From contig NZ_JAPPVJ010000005.1 in the NCBI RefSeq assembly GCF_026711005.1, positions 186,001 through 250,000 of the forward strand: a stretch of DNA of 64,000 nt. The letters are read 5' to 3'. This DNA comes from Sphingobacterium sp. UT-1RO-CII-1 (GTDB taxonomy: Bacteria > Bacteroidota > Bacteroidia > Sphingobacteriales > Sphingobacteriaceae). Below the pieces are notes generated by a model. That model was not told the DNA's origin, made no database searches, and worked only from the letters and a program-made list of their open reading frames with translations. This document shows positions 9,687-17,481 of the stretch, piece after piece (within the stretch, counting starts at the first letter, position 1; each line of letters begins with the position of its first letter). Position numbers and translations under genes: made by a program.

Positions 9687-10095
9687 ATTTAAGCAGCCAG
9701 CGGGGCAGCACATACTCTTCGAGCAAATGTGCCATTTTATACTGTTTGTAGTTATGGGGAGTCAGCCAGACGATCTCTTCAATTTCTGCCTGCGCTTTCG
9801 CTATTTCCTTTTCGGTTATAGCTAAAGCATATACATAGCCTTTTATCTGCGTTTTCTGTTCGTTCACAGCCTCAGTTTGGTGTGTCCCTAAAAATTGCAG
9901 GTCATGCTCTTCCGCCGCTATACCAACTTCCTCTTGCAGCTCGCGTATTAAAGCCTGTACCGGCGACTCTGTTTTCTCTATTTTGCCGCCCGGCATCATA
10001 TAAAAAAGCGATCCTTTTTTTCTCACCACCAGCAAATGGCCTTCCGCATCTGTCAGCATAGCGCCTGCAAAATATATTTGATTCATGGGTTTCAC
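9670..10095 (-). CDS. NUDIX hydrolase
   Basis: 141 residues with a complete Nudix box at about residues 36-58: GGKIEK, then E, then RELQEEVGI, matching Gx5Ex7REUxEExGU. Such enzymes hydrolyse nucleoside diphosphates linked to another group, often clean-up of oxidised or non-canonical nucleotides. Substrate is not predictable here. MNQIYF (10086) is a possible alternative start three codons in. It overlaps the 3' end of the S1/P1 nuclease on the opposite strand. Confidence 0.88.
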   Translation of the reverse strand: MKPMNQIYFAGAMLTDAEGHLLVVRKKGSLFYMMPGGKIEKTESPVQALIRELQEEVGIAAEEHDLQFLGTHQTEAVNEQKTQIKGYVYALAITEKEIAKAQAEIEEIVWLTPHNYKQYKMAHLLEEYVLPRWLLKFTSRK

Positions 10096-10242
10096 CTGGA
10101 TATTACATGTCCAAGGTACAAAAAAGCCATAAATATTGAAATACGGCTCATAAAAACAGCTCTAGCTGAATCATTTAAAGGCAACAAAACAAAGTATTTA
10201 GTTCTTTTTTCTTTTCTCTTATAAGAATATGAATGTGTTTGT

Positions 10243-10250
10243 TATTTTTG
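10243..10250 (+). promoter_or_regulatory. Putative -7 box deciding the purM start
   Basis: TATTTTTG lies inside the longer version of the purM frame (ATG at 10229) and ends 8 bases before the ATG at 10259. Transcription from this box would exclude the upstream ATG, so the start is set at 10259. The leader would be only a few bases long. Confidence 0.45.
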
Positions 10251-10258
10251 CAAGCAAG

Positions 10259-11437
10259 ATGTCAGATTTAAAATACAACCAAAGAGGTGTTTCCGCTGGA
10301 AAAGAGGATGTACACAATGCTATCAAGAATATAGATAAAGGTCTTTATCCAAAAGCCTTTTGTAAAATCATTCCCGATATATTAGCCGGCGATGAATCTT
10401 GGTGCAATATCATGCATGCTGATGGGGCGGGCACAAAATCATCTTTGGCTTATGTTTATTGGAAAGAAACGGGTGATGCATCAGTTTGGCGCGGTATTGC
10501 GCAGGATGCTATTATCATGAACCTCGACGATTTATTGTGTGTAGGTGCCATCGATAATATCTTATTATCTTCTACCATTGGGCGAAATAAAAACCTGATT
10601 CCGGGCGAGGTTATTGCCGAAATCATCAACGGCACGGAAGACGTCCTTGCCGAACTACGTGACCTAGGTATAGGCATTTACTCGACCGGTGGCGAGACAG
10701 CCGATGTGGGTGATATCGTACGCACGATCATCGTTGACAGTACTGTTACCTGCCGCATGAAACGTGAAGACGTTATCTCGAACCACCGTATACAAGCGGG
10801 CAACGTTATCGTAGGTTTGGCTTCTTATGGGCAGGCGACTTATGAGCAAGCTTATAATGGCGGTATGGGCTCAAACGGGCTTACTTCTGCTCGTCATGAC
10901 GTTTTTCATAAAGCCGTAGCCGAAAAATACCCAGAAAGCTACGACCCTGCTGTTCCATACGAGCTTATTTTTGCGGGCAGCTGCGGTTTAACCGACAAAA
11001 TAAAAGTAGAAACAGGCGAAGAGATCGATGCAGGGAAGCTCGTGCTTTCTCCTACGCGTACGTACGCTCCGGTTATCAAAGCTGTTTTAGACAAATACCG
11101 TAAGCAGATTGACGGTATGGTACACTGCTCGGGCGGTGCACAAACTAAGGTTTTGCATTTCATCGACGAGAACCATGTCATCAAAGACAATTTATTCCCT
11201 ATTCCGCCGCTTTTTGACCTGATACAGAAACAGTCCAATACGCCATGGGAAGAAATGTATAAAGTATTTAATATGGGGCATAGAATGGAGCTTTACGTTC
11301 CGGAAGCTATCGCTGCCGATATTATTGCTATCTCTGAATCATTCGGTATTGCGGCGCAGGTTATCGGCCGTGTTGAAGCTTCAGCGACGAAAAAAGTAAG
11401 CATACGCTCTCCGTACGGCGAGTTCATTTACACCTAG
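10259..11437 (+). CDS. purM: Phosphoribosylformylglycinamidine cyclo-ligase (AIR synthase), PurM-like
   Basis: 392 residues from MSDLKYNQRGVSAGKED. PurM/PurL-superfamily hallmarks are visible: the ATP/substrate segment HADGAGTKSSLAY, IAQDAIIMNLDDLLCVGA with its acidic metal/ATP ligands, the GIYSTGGETADVG loop, and a C-terminal FNMGHRMELYV region. In purine synthesis it closes FGAM to AIR using ATP. This longer Bacteroidota form is commonly annotated as AIR synthase or AIR synthase-related, so catalytic identity is very likely but not proven. The next gene starts on the base after its stop. Confidence 0.85.
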   Translation: MSDLKYNQRGVSAGKEDVHNAIKNIDKGLYPKAFCKIIPDILAGDESWCNIMHADGAGTKSSLAYVYWKETGDASVWRGIAQDAIIMNLDDLLCVGAIDNILLSSTIGRNKNLIPGEVIAEIINGTEDVLAELRDLGIGIYSTGGETADVGDIVRTIIVDSTVTCRMKREDVISNHRIQAGNVIVGLASYGQATYEQAYNGGMGSNGLTSARHDVFHKAVAEKYPESYDPAVPYELIFAGSCGLTDKIKVETGEEIDAGKLVLSPTRTYAPVIKAVLDKYRKQIDGMVHCSGGAQTKVLHFIDENHVIKDNLFPIPPLFDLIQKQSNTPWEEMYKVFNMGHRMELYVPEAIAADIIAISESFGIAAQVIGRVEASATKKVSIRSPYGEFIYT

Positions 11438-11884
11438 ATGGCTATTCTAAAGGAAAAACGGATCATCGGCAGTATTGAAACTGTTGACTTACCGGAAATC
11501 GGTCTGTACCAAATTTTGGCTAAGATCGATACCGGCGCTGAGACGTCCGTTCTTCACTGCGAGCGTTATGTTGTTTTTGAAGAAAACGGACATCGTTTTA
11601 TCCGCTGCTTTATTGATGGTCATCCCGAAAACCATTCGGGGCAGCTTATCGAAGTTACGTTCCCTATATACCGGGAACGTACCGTTAAAAGCTCGTTCGG
11701 TCAAGCGGAAACCCGTCATATATTTATTACCAAAATAAAATTGCACAACGAGCTTTTTGATATTAAATTATCCGTACGTGACCGGTCTTCCATGACCTAC
11801 CCCATGTTACTGGGCCGGAACTTTATCAGCGGAAAATTTCTTGTTGATGTTTCTAAGAAGAACTTGTCTAAAAAATCATTATAA
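11438..11884 (+). CDS. RimB/retropepsin-like ATP-dependent zinc protease family protein
   Basis: 148 residues with the aspartic-protease-like motif AKIDTGAETSVLHC (D-T-G active-site triad) and a distal LLGRNFISG, the usual pattern of the family Pfam calls Zn_protease/RimB. In pseudomonads RimB acts with RimA on the RimK glutamate ligase that modifies ribosomal protein S6. The same gene pair is seen here, since rimK follows 42 bases downstream. The start codon is adjacent to the purM stop, so translation is probably coupled. The family name wavers between protease and regulator; the context favours the RimK partner. Confidence 0.85.
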   Translation: MAILKEKRIIGSIETVDLPEIGLYQILAKIDTGAETSVLHCERYVVFEENGHRFIRCFIDGHPENHSGQLIEVTFPIYRERTVKSSFGQAETRHIFITKIKLHNELFDIKLSVRDRSSMTYPMLLGRNFISGKFLVDVSKKNLSKKSL

Positions 11885-11926
11885 AAACTAATATCAGATT
11901 CATCTGTTTAATTAATAAAACTTTAC

Positions 11927-12859
11927 GTGAATATCGCCGTATTATCAACGAATAGAAACCTCTATTCTACCCGACGCTTAGTAGAAGCAGCACAATCGCG
12001 TGGACACAACTGCGAAGTTATTGACCACAGCAAATGCTATGTAGGCATACAGCAGGGTAAGCCCACTATACATTACAAAGGTCTAGACCTTTCGCACATC
12101 GATGCTGTTATACCGCGTATCGGGGCTTCACTTACTTTTTATGGGTCGGCGATTGTCCGTCAATTTGAAGTTATGGGTGTTGTCTCTGCCAACCCCAGCC
12201 AAGCCATCACCCGCTCGCGGGACAAGCTGCGCTGTATGCAGATTTTATCAGGTGCCGGTTTAGGCCTGCCTATTACGGGCTTTGCACGTTCTGTATCGGA
12301 CGTGGACGACCTCATCAATATGGTAGGCGGTGCGCCACTGGTTATCAAGCTACTGGAAGGCACGCAGGGCATCGGGGTGGTTCTTGCCGAAACAAAAAAG
12401 GCGGCATCATCTGTTATCGAAGCTTTTTACGGCCTGGGCAATAACATACTGATACAAGAATACATCAAAGAAGCTAAGGGCACCGATATCCGTGCTTTTG
12501 TGGTGGATGGTAAAGTCGTGGGCGCTATGAAACGGACTGCCAAAGAAGGCGAATTCCGCTCTAACCTGCACCGTGGCGGTACGGCCGAGATTGTCAAACT
12601 TACGCGTGCCGAGCGCGCCACTGCTATATCGGCAGCCAAAGCTATGGGCTTAACCGTGGCGGGCGTGGACATGCTGCCATCGTCGCGTGGGCCTTTGATT
12701 CTGGAGGTCAATTCTTCGCCAGGCCTAGAGGGAATAGAAACGGCTACTGAAAAAGATATCGCCATCGAAATCATCAAATATCTGGAAACGCAGCACGAAA
12801 TCAATCAGGCGTTAAAATTAACAAGCAAGAGAAAAGTTAAAAAAGAAAGCAAGCTCTAA
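11927..12859 (+). CDS. rimK: ATP-grasp ligase RimK (ribosomal protein S6 glutamate ligase family)
   Basis: 310 residues from a GTG start; the start [18 protein letters not shown] is the family N-terminus. ATP-grasp features follow in order: [15 protein letters not shown] (P-loop-like glycine-rich lid), [18 protein letters not shown], then [10 protein letters not shown] and [15 protein letters not shown] with the Mg-binding Glu/Asn. RimK adds glutamate residues to the C-terminus of S6, or related alpha-peptide bonds, and tunes translation. A basic tail ([14 protein letters not shown]) follows the domain. Confidence 0.9.
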   Translation: MNIAVLSTNRNLYSTRRLVEAAQSRGHNCEVIDHSKCYVGIQQGKPTIHYKGLDLSHIDAVIPRIGASLTFYGSAIVRQFEVMGVVSANPSQAITRSRDKLRCMQILSGAGLGLPITGFARSVSDVDDLINMVGGAPLVIKLLEGTQGIGVVLAETKKAASSVIEAFYGLGNNILIQEYIKEAKGTDIRAFVVDGKVVGAMKRTAKEGEFRSNLHRGGTAEIVKLTRAERATAISAAKAMGLTVAGVDMLPSSRGPLILEVNSSPGLEGIETATEKDIAIEIIKYLETQHEINQALKLTSKRKVKKESKL

Positions 12860-12911
12860 ACATAAGTTTAGCCTAGGCTACGGCTTCAAATGCTAAAAAA
12901 TGTTAAAATAG

Positions 12912-12942
12912 TTGCACAACATACAATTAAGCCTTATATTTG
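12912..12942 (+). promoter_or_regulatory. Promoter TTG-N20-TATATTTG downstream of rimK
   Basis: A -33 TTG (12912-12914) and a -7 TATATTTG (12935-12942) are separated by 20 bases, an excellent match to the Bacteroidota housekeeping promoter. No ORF follows it before the hairpin at 12978-13014, so it seems to drive a short non-coding transcript. Confidence 0.7.
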
Positions 12943-12948
12943 TGGTAT

Positions 12949-13014
12949 CATAATTTAGGTTTATAATTGGTTAGTTTAAAAGGTTTTCATTCTCCCCGTT
13001 TGAAAACCTTTTTT
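12949..13014 (+). ncRNA. Candidate small RNA of about 65 nt
   Basis: A good promoter is followed after about 30 bases of A+T-rich sequence by a 12-bp intrinsic terminator stem (12978-12989 with 13001-13012, loop 12990-13000, then a T tract). The transcribed stretch has no ATG. It could be a trans-acting small RNA, or a short leader RNA whose downstream gene has been lost. No known RNA family was recognised. Confidence 0.5.
12978..13014 (+). terminator. Rho-independent terminator
   Basis: AAAAGGTTTTCA pairs perfectly with TGAAAACCTTTT around an 11-base loop and runs into T residues. It would end both read-through from rimK and the candidate small RNA. Confidence 0.85.
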
Positions 13015-13051
13015 CGTTTATCAGCCTATTTTGCCGCTCCCGTTTAGCACT

Positions 13052-13153
13052 TTATTCATCTTTATTTTTAGGTTTATGCAGCTGTTTGTTGAGCAGGTAA
13101 AACACTACTGTACCCGAATAAGCGCCTGTAATTCCTTTTAAAAATCTCGCCAT
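13052..13153 (-). CDS. Possible 33-aa protein
   Basis: A short frame with ATG at 13153 and the start MARFLKGITGAYSG resembles the N-terminus of phage/contractile-associated DUF6266-type proteins. It ends in a hydrophobic stretch (VVFYLLN) and a basic-acidic tail. The remainder of such a domain is absent, so this is either a genuine small membrane-associated protein or an eroded 5' fragment. An A-rich stretch precedes the start; no promoter is clear. Confidence 0.35.
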   Translation of the reverse strand: MARFLKGITGAYSGTVVFYLLNKQLHKPKNKDE

Positions 13154-13335
13154 TTTTTGATTCTTTTAAACTGTTAAACCATCGTCTACCTGTAAACTAC
13201 TTCTTGACATCAACAGCGAAACTAGGCTCTTATCACCTAAAACATAAAGCAATGGAACAACATGGGACTATACGGGACAGATTGTCCCAAAAACAAAAGA
13301 AAAAACTGTTCTGTAAGTAGATTCATACAACCAGC

Positions 13336-13368
13336 TTCGACTATCCTTCGAGTGGCCTTCGAGTGCAA
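13336..13368 (+). repeat. Three 11-bp TTCGA units (short relative of the array at 22351)
   Basis: TTCGACTATCC, TTCGAGTGGCC and TTCGAGTGCAA follow each other with exact 11-bp spacing in a gene-free stretch between the possible small gene and the AraC regulator. The next 11 bases begin GTCGCAG and may be a decayed fourth unit. Unit length and core match the large array upstream of the SusC operon. Confidence 0.8.
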
Positions 13369-13749
13369 GTCGCAGAAAAAGTCTATAAGCTTAATTAGAT
13401 TCTACCTTGTCGACCAATGCTAAAATAGATTAACTTTATTTCTTTTTAGACAAAAAAAAGATATCAAAAAAAAACGTAACAATCAATAAATCTAGCACCT
13501 TGAATAGACAGAAAAGTAATGCATATATTCGATCTGTGAAAATAAAAGTGCTTGTTTTCTCAACATATTTTCTCTTTTTGGCAAGAGTACTGTGAATTTT
13601 GGTCAAAATCCGCTGTAACCGAAGTACATATTCTTGTACTTCGACCATTTTGCCTACCTGAAGCCATTGTAACCAAAAGATACTGTTTTTAATTTTGACA
13701 ACACAGACTTTATTCCACCTACTTTGTAAAACAGTCATCTATCCACATT
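13369..13749. other. Intergenic region upstream of the AraC regulator, with a hairpin
   Basis: About 380 bases, A+T-rich. The only clear structure is an inverted repeat, CGAAGTACA (13620-13628) and TGTACTTCG (13635-13643) with a 6-base spacer, about 105 bases before the araC-type ATG. It could be an operator or RNA hairpin. A 100-aa minus-strand frame at 13436-13738 covers the same DNA but has no coding character and is not annotated as a gene. Confidence 0.45.
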
Positions 13750-14757
13750 ATGAAAAAAAGTTTACATATCAATTTACGCGCTTACTTTGGCCGAGCTCTA
13801 AACCCGAGCACAGTCGGTCTTAGAAAGCCCGAAGTGTTAATCCGTCATTCGAAACAAAAGCACTATAAGAAAGATTCCGATTGGGCCATTACGCAAGAGT
13901 TCGATGGCAGATATGGCTATCTATATTGCCATGAAATAAGCCTAGAGCAAGAAAAAACTATTCCTATCAAGATCAAGAAAAACGATCTACATGTGCTCTA
14001 CCTAATACAGGGCCAAGGGATTGAATTATATGCTAAAAATAAAAAAGACACAAAAATAGTTTTATCTGCAAAACGTGCCCGCTACTTCTACCTTCCGACA
14101 GGGCGATATTACCTTGTACTGTCCAAAGGCAGAAGCCTACTCTTTGGTTTCTATTTTGACGGTAAGATATTCCGCAGAAATTATGAATTACAATTTGATT
14201 TTCTTCTGCCCCTACTGCATGCACAGCGCCAGCAACTCTCAGCGCCTGTTGCCAGCATTGATTTTAAAGTAGCTGAACGAACACATGCTTATATCGAGCA
14301 ACTCTGCGATGAATTGACCGATGTTGACCTATCCAACGAAAGCACCATATTGACACATTATATTGCCTTGATCAAACTTTCGAAAGAAAAGGTGTTTGAT
14401 GAGTATAAGATAGAAAGCGCAGACAAAAATTTGGCCACTAAAGCACACAAACTACTTGTGCAAAAGGTACAACACTTGGGGCAAGAGTATCGTGTGCATG
14501 AGCTTGCACAGTTACTGGATCGAAATGTCGACTATCTCAACAAAATCCATAAAATATATTACGGCTGCTCGTTAAGCGAACTAAAAGACACCACATTACT
14601 CGCTATGGCAAAAAAGCTATTGGCCACCTCGCCCTCCATAAGCTCCTGCGCCTACGCTTGCGGTTATAGCTCGGTGTCGGCCTTTACACGTTTTTTCCAG
14701 AAGCAAACAGGCAAGACGCCCAGTGAGTTTCTTAACTATACTAAAAAAATGCGTTAA
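13750..14757 (+). CDS. AraC-family transcriptional regulator
   Basis: 335 residues. The N-terminal 200 residues look like a cupin-type sensory/dimer domain. The C-terminal 100 residues form two helix-turn-helix motifs: YRVHELAQLLDRNVDYLNKIHK, then SISSCAYACGYSSVSAFTRFFQKQTGKTPSEF, with the canonical GY.S...F.R.F..Q.G.TP signature. It probably controls the MauE-like/DUF6520 genes just downstream, and perhaps the SusC/SusD operon. The ligand is unknown. Confidence 0.88.
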   Translation: MKKSLHINLRAYFGRALNPSTVGLRKPEVLIRHSKQKHYKKDSDWAITQEFDGRYGYLYCHEISLEQEKTIPIKIKKNDLHVLYLIQGQGIELYAKNKKDTKIVLSAKRARYFYLPTGRYYLVLSKGRSLLFGFYFDGKIFRRNYELQFDFLLPLLHAQRQQLSAPVASIDFKVAERTHAYIEQLCDELTDVDLSNESTILTHYIALIKLSKEKVFDEYKIESADKNLATKAHKLLVQKVQHLGQEYRVHELAQLLDRNVDYLNKIHKIYYGCSLSELKDTTLLAMAKKLLATSPSISSCAYACGYSSVSAFTRFFQKQTGKTPSEFLNYTKKMR

Positions 14758-15027
14758 CTAAGGGAGCCTAACTTTAAGGAATATGACAAGCAAAACCTCT
14801 TATTGCAGAATTGACGCAAGGAAAGGGAAACGGGATATCCACCAAAGAAAGAATACTATCTTTTATAAGCCTATAGTACGCCCCTGAGCGCTACCACGGA
14901 AACTGTATACTCAAGACCACGGATTTGGTCAACGCTAGCCCAACAACTGCTATTATCTTTGCTTTAGCTACATACAAGAAAACCACAAGATTTTCTTGGC
15001 TGTATAAAAACAAAAAGACAAAGAAAC
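14758..15027. other. Leader region between AraC regulator and MauE-like gene
   Basis: 270 bases without a convincing ORF. TATCTTTG at about 14955-14962 matches the -7 box of a Bacteroidota promoter. It is followed by a hairpin, CAAGAAAA and TTTTCTTG around an 8-base loop near 14977-15000, shortly before the ATG at 15028. The hairpin has no T tract, so it may be a 5' UTR element rather than a terminator. Confidence 0.4.
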
Positions 15028-15519
15028 ATGAAAGTATTAGCAGGCGATATTAACAAACATTTCAGGCAGCATCTGACAATCTATCTAGACGCCCTGGCGG
15101 TGCTCTGTGCTGCTCTGCTGATCTATCTTTTTGTACAAACAGCTTTGAGCAAAGTATTGCACCATGCGGTGTTTCGTATTCAGATGGGCAAACAACCGCT
15201 CCCGGGCTGGTCAAAACCATTATTGGTTTATGCACTGCCAGTTATTGAATGGGCGACGGTGCTGCTGCTCTTACTTAGGCGGACACGCCTTTGGGGGCTT
15301 CTGCTTGCAGGATCTCTGCTATTTGCCTATACCGTATATGCCTACCTGGCTTATAAAGAAGTGTATGGCTATGTGATCTGTGCCTGCGGGAAAGTGTTTG
15401 AAGATATGGGCTGGCGCGAACACTTTTATTTTAACGCCATACATACGCTGGTGGCGCTGGCAGGATTTTATTTCGTTTATAAAAGCAAAACATTAAAAGC
15501 AAACAACAAGAAAGAATAA
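15028..15519 (+). CDS. MauE/DoxX-like redox-associated membrane protein
   Basis: 163 residues with four transmembrane segments (about 23-45, 68-88, 93-115 and 128-150). There is a Cys-X-Cys pair in VICACGKVFEDMGWREHF before the last helix. The layout is that of MauE/DoxX-like proteins, which handle electrons or disulfides in the membrane, as in methylamine dehydrogenase maturation and VKOR-like systems. Its neighbours are a secreted two-cysteine DUF6520 peptide and a TlpA-type thioredoxin, so a role in forming or reducing disulfides outside the cytoplasm is a reasonable inference. Confidence 0.75.
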   Translation: MKVLAGDINKHFRQHLTIYLDALAVLCAALLIYLFVQTALSKVLHHAVFRIQMGKQPLPGWSKPLLVYALPVIEWATVLLLLLRRTRLWGLLLAGSLLFAYTVYAYLAYKEVYGYVICACGKVFEDMGWREHFYFNAIHTLVALAGFYFVYKSKTLKANNKKE

Positions 15520-15727
15520 AAACAAACTATGCATAGTGGCTTTCGACGGGAAGCCGCAAAAAGGGTCTTGAGGACCGGGGAAATAAAGGTAGAACCTTTT
15601 GGAATTGCGACAATTTAGGTATCAATCTCCGCAAGGAAAAACATAAGAACAGGCAAGTTGCTAAAACGTTCTACCAGGCTTTCCCGCTCTCTGACCAAAT
15701 ATTATAAACAATTAAATTTTTGAAGCT
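15520..15727. other. Region between MauE-like and DUF6520 genes; tiny ORF 15529-15618
   Basis: A 29-codon frame (start MHSGFRREAAKRVLRTGEIK) begins 10 bases after the upstream stop. It has no recognisable homology, and it contains GGCTTTCGACGGGAAGCC, able to form a small hairpin. I cannot tell whether it is a peptide gene, an upstream leader ORF of the DUF6520 gene, or chance. Confidence 0.25.
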
Positions 15728-16054
15728 ATGAAAAAGCTCATTAAACTTGTGCCTGCGATGGCACTACTATTAGCATTAGGTGTTTACACAGTAAACGCTA
15801 AAATGAAAGCAAATGTTGCGCAGACGGAAGAAAGTTGGGTTTTAAAAAATCACGATGACGACCCGACCGAACCGTCAAATTACGAACGCTACAATGGTGA
15901 TATCTCGCAGGCCTGTGGTGGTGATACCAAAGTTTGTGGTATAAAGGCACCGGAAGACGGAACTACAGACATGCCTGAAATATCTCCGGAACTGTTGGAG
16001 GAAATTAATTCTGGCAGCTCTACTTTACGTGTTTTCCTACAACCCTTACCGTAA
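15728..16054 (+). CDS. DUF6520 family exported small protein
   Basis: 108 residues. A signal peptide (about 1-25) is followed by a low-complexity acidic segment and two cysteines in QACGGDTKVCGIKAPE. DUF6520 proteins in Bacteroidota share this plan, usually next to MauE/DoxX-type and TlpA-type genes as here. The two cysteines could form a disulfide made or used by those proteins. Function is unknown. A strong terminator lies 32 bases after the stop. Confidence 0.75.
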   Translation: MKKLIKLVPAMALLLALGVYTVNAKMKANVAQTEESWVLKNHDDDPTEPSNYERYNGDISQACGGDTKVCGIKAPEDGTTDMPEISPELLEEINSGSSTLRVFLQPLP

Positions 16055-16085
16055 AAAGTAACGTACGGTTTGTTAGTAGAAAAAG

Positions 16086-16113
16086 AGGGAACTGCAGGAT
16101 TGCAGTTCCCTCC
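16086..16113. terminator. Bidirectional terminator between DUF6520 and susD genes
   Basis: GAGGGAACTGCA and TGCAGTTCCCTC form a perfect 12-bp stem with a 4-base loop. It is flanked by A residues on the left and T residues on the right, so it can end transcripts arriving from both convergent genes. Confidence 0.88.
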
Positions 16114-16119
16114 TTTTTA

Positions 16120-17469
16120 TTATCTATCATTTTGAATTAGTCCTCCCAATTGAATTACATTTCTTGGAATCAGATAAACGAAACGATTGTCACCAGCAGG
16201 TAAGTCGTAGAAATTGCCTTCCACCTTTCTCCTTAAGCTGATCTTAGCATCATATTGTTCATTCAATCTTTTAATATCGCCCCATCGTATACCCGCTCGA
16301 AAAGCTAGTTCTTTCTTCCTCTCCTCTAATACAAAAGATATCAGGTCCTGCTGTGGGAGATCGATGTTCGGTATATGATCTATGGCATAGCGATGCTCTA
16401 AAAACACTCTTAAATAATTACGTGCTTCTTCTAACAACCCCAACCTTGATGCAGACTCCGCTTTGATTAAAAACATCTCGCTAACCGATATACCACTAAA
16501 AATCAAACTGTTATTAACTCCAGAATAATTACCCTTAAAAGCATATCCATCATCATTCATCTTCTTATAAAAAACCTTCTTTCTAAAATCCGAATCGAGA
16601 TAACTGGCATATAATACACTATCGACCCTCACATTTGCATCACTAAAAAGGTTATTATTTGAAATCATCGTATTATGTAAAATAACTTCGTCATTGAACT
16701 GACTAAAGGGAAGTATAGCTGCTGCGTCAATTTCAGCATAATCAATTAAACTACTATTTATTTGCAAGCAAGAGTCTGCATATAAGTGTGCCTGCTGATT
16801 ATCTCCCATGTATAAATATGCCCTGGCTAATGCGCCATAAGCGGCCCCGCGGGATGGACGGGTCGGTTTTACCGGAACGTGAGGTAGCAAAGACACAGCT
16901 GTTTTCAAATCATCTGTAATTCTCAAAAATGTTCCTTTTAAGCTAGCTCGCTGAAAACTGACATTGATATCGGCCGTTGTTCTAAGCGGCAAGCCCAACC
17001 TGTTATCGGCCGTTGTTTCTTCAAAGGCAGGTGCATAGATTATCGCTAATGTTAAGAAAGACCAACCTCTAATAAAATAGGCAATTCCCTTCACTCTATC
17101 CCGATCCACTTCGCTCAAACCGTTCAATTCCACATTATCTATTTCTTCAATGACCAAATTAGCATTGAATATTTTTTTGTAACCATCAAGCCAATCCGCA
17201 TCGTAACTCTCCGTTCCGGTAAACAGATACCCTTCCTGAATTCTCGCTGGTAGTGCCTGTAATCTCGTATCATTCACATAGTGGTAGTCAGCTCCCACAT
17301 CACCTGCCATCGGATAACTTAATACCGAGTTTAATTCAGTGTCCATAATTGCTTGGAGGTCTTTCACGCTTGACGGTATTGCGAGCGACATATCCGACTT
17401 CTTGTCCAGATATTGTTCACAACTCGAAAAAAAACATATCATTCCTACTAATGCTATAAACTTTTTCAT
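16120..17469 (-). CDS. SusD/RagB-family outer-membrane lipoprotein
   Basis: 449 residues. A lipoprotein signal (MKKFIALVGMICFFSSC) puts the lipid on Cys17. The N-terminal TPR-like helical region typical of SusD (YLDKKSD..., SLAIPSSVKDLQAIMDTEL) and the C-terminal LAFRAGIRWGDIKRLN segment are present. It forms the lid over its SusC partner, encoded 12 bases upstream, and binds the nutrient at the surface. Ligand class is not evident; no glycan enzymes are adjacent. The absence of carbohydrate genes and the thioredoxin partner suggest a non-glycan ligand such as a peptide or chelate. Confidence 0.92.
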   Translation of the reverse strand: MKKFIALVGMICFFSSCEQYLDKKSDMSLAIPSSVKDLQAIMDTELNSVLSYPMAGDVGADYHYVNDTRLQALPARIQEGYLFTGTESYDADWLDGYKKIFNANLVIEEIDNVELNGLSEVDRDRVKGIAYFIRGWSFLTLAIIYAPAFEETTADNRLGLPLRTTADINVSFQRASLKGTFLRITDDLKTAVSLLPHVPVKPTRPSRGAAYGALARAYLYMGDNQQAHLYADSCLQINSSLIDYAEIDAAAILPFSQFNDEVILHNTMISNNNLFSDANVRVDSVLYASYLDSDFRKKVFYKKMNDDGYAFKGNYSGVNNSLIFSGISVSEMFLIKAESASRLGLLEEARNYLRVFLEHRYAIDHIPNIDLPQQDLISFVLEERKKELAFRAGIRWGDIKRLNEQYDAKISLRRKVEGNFYDLPAGDNRFVYLIPRNVIQLGGLIQNDR

Positions 17470-17481
17470 TCTTAATTTCTT

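Noticed and set aside
13436..13738. 100-residue minus-strand frame upstream of the AraC gene
   Set aside because: Composition is that of A+T-rich non-coding DNA (runs of Lys and Phe), no family resemblance, and it would occupy the AraC promoter region.
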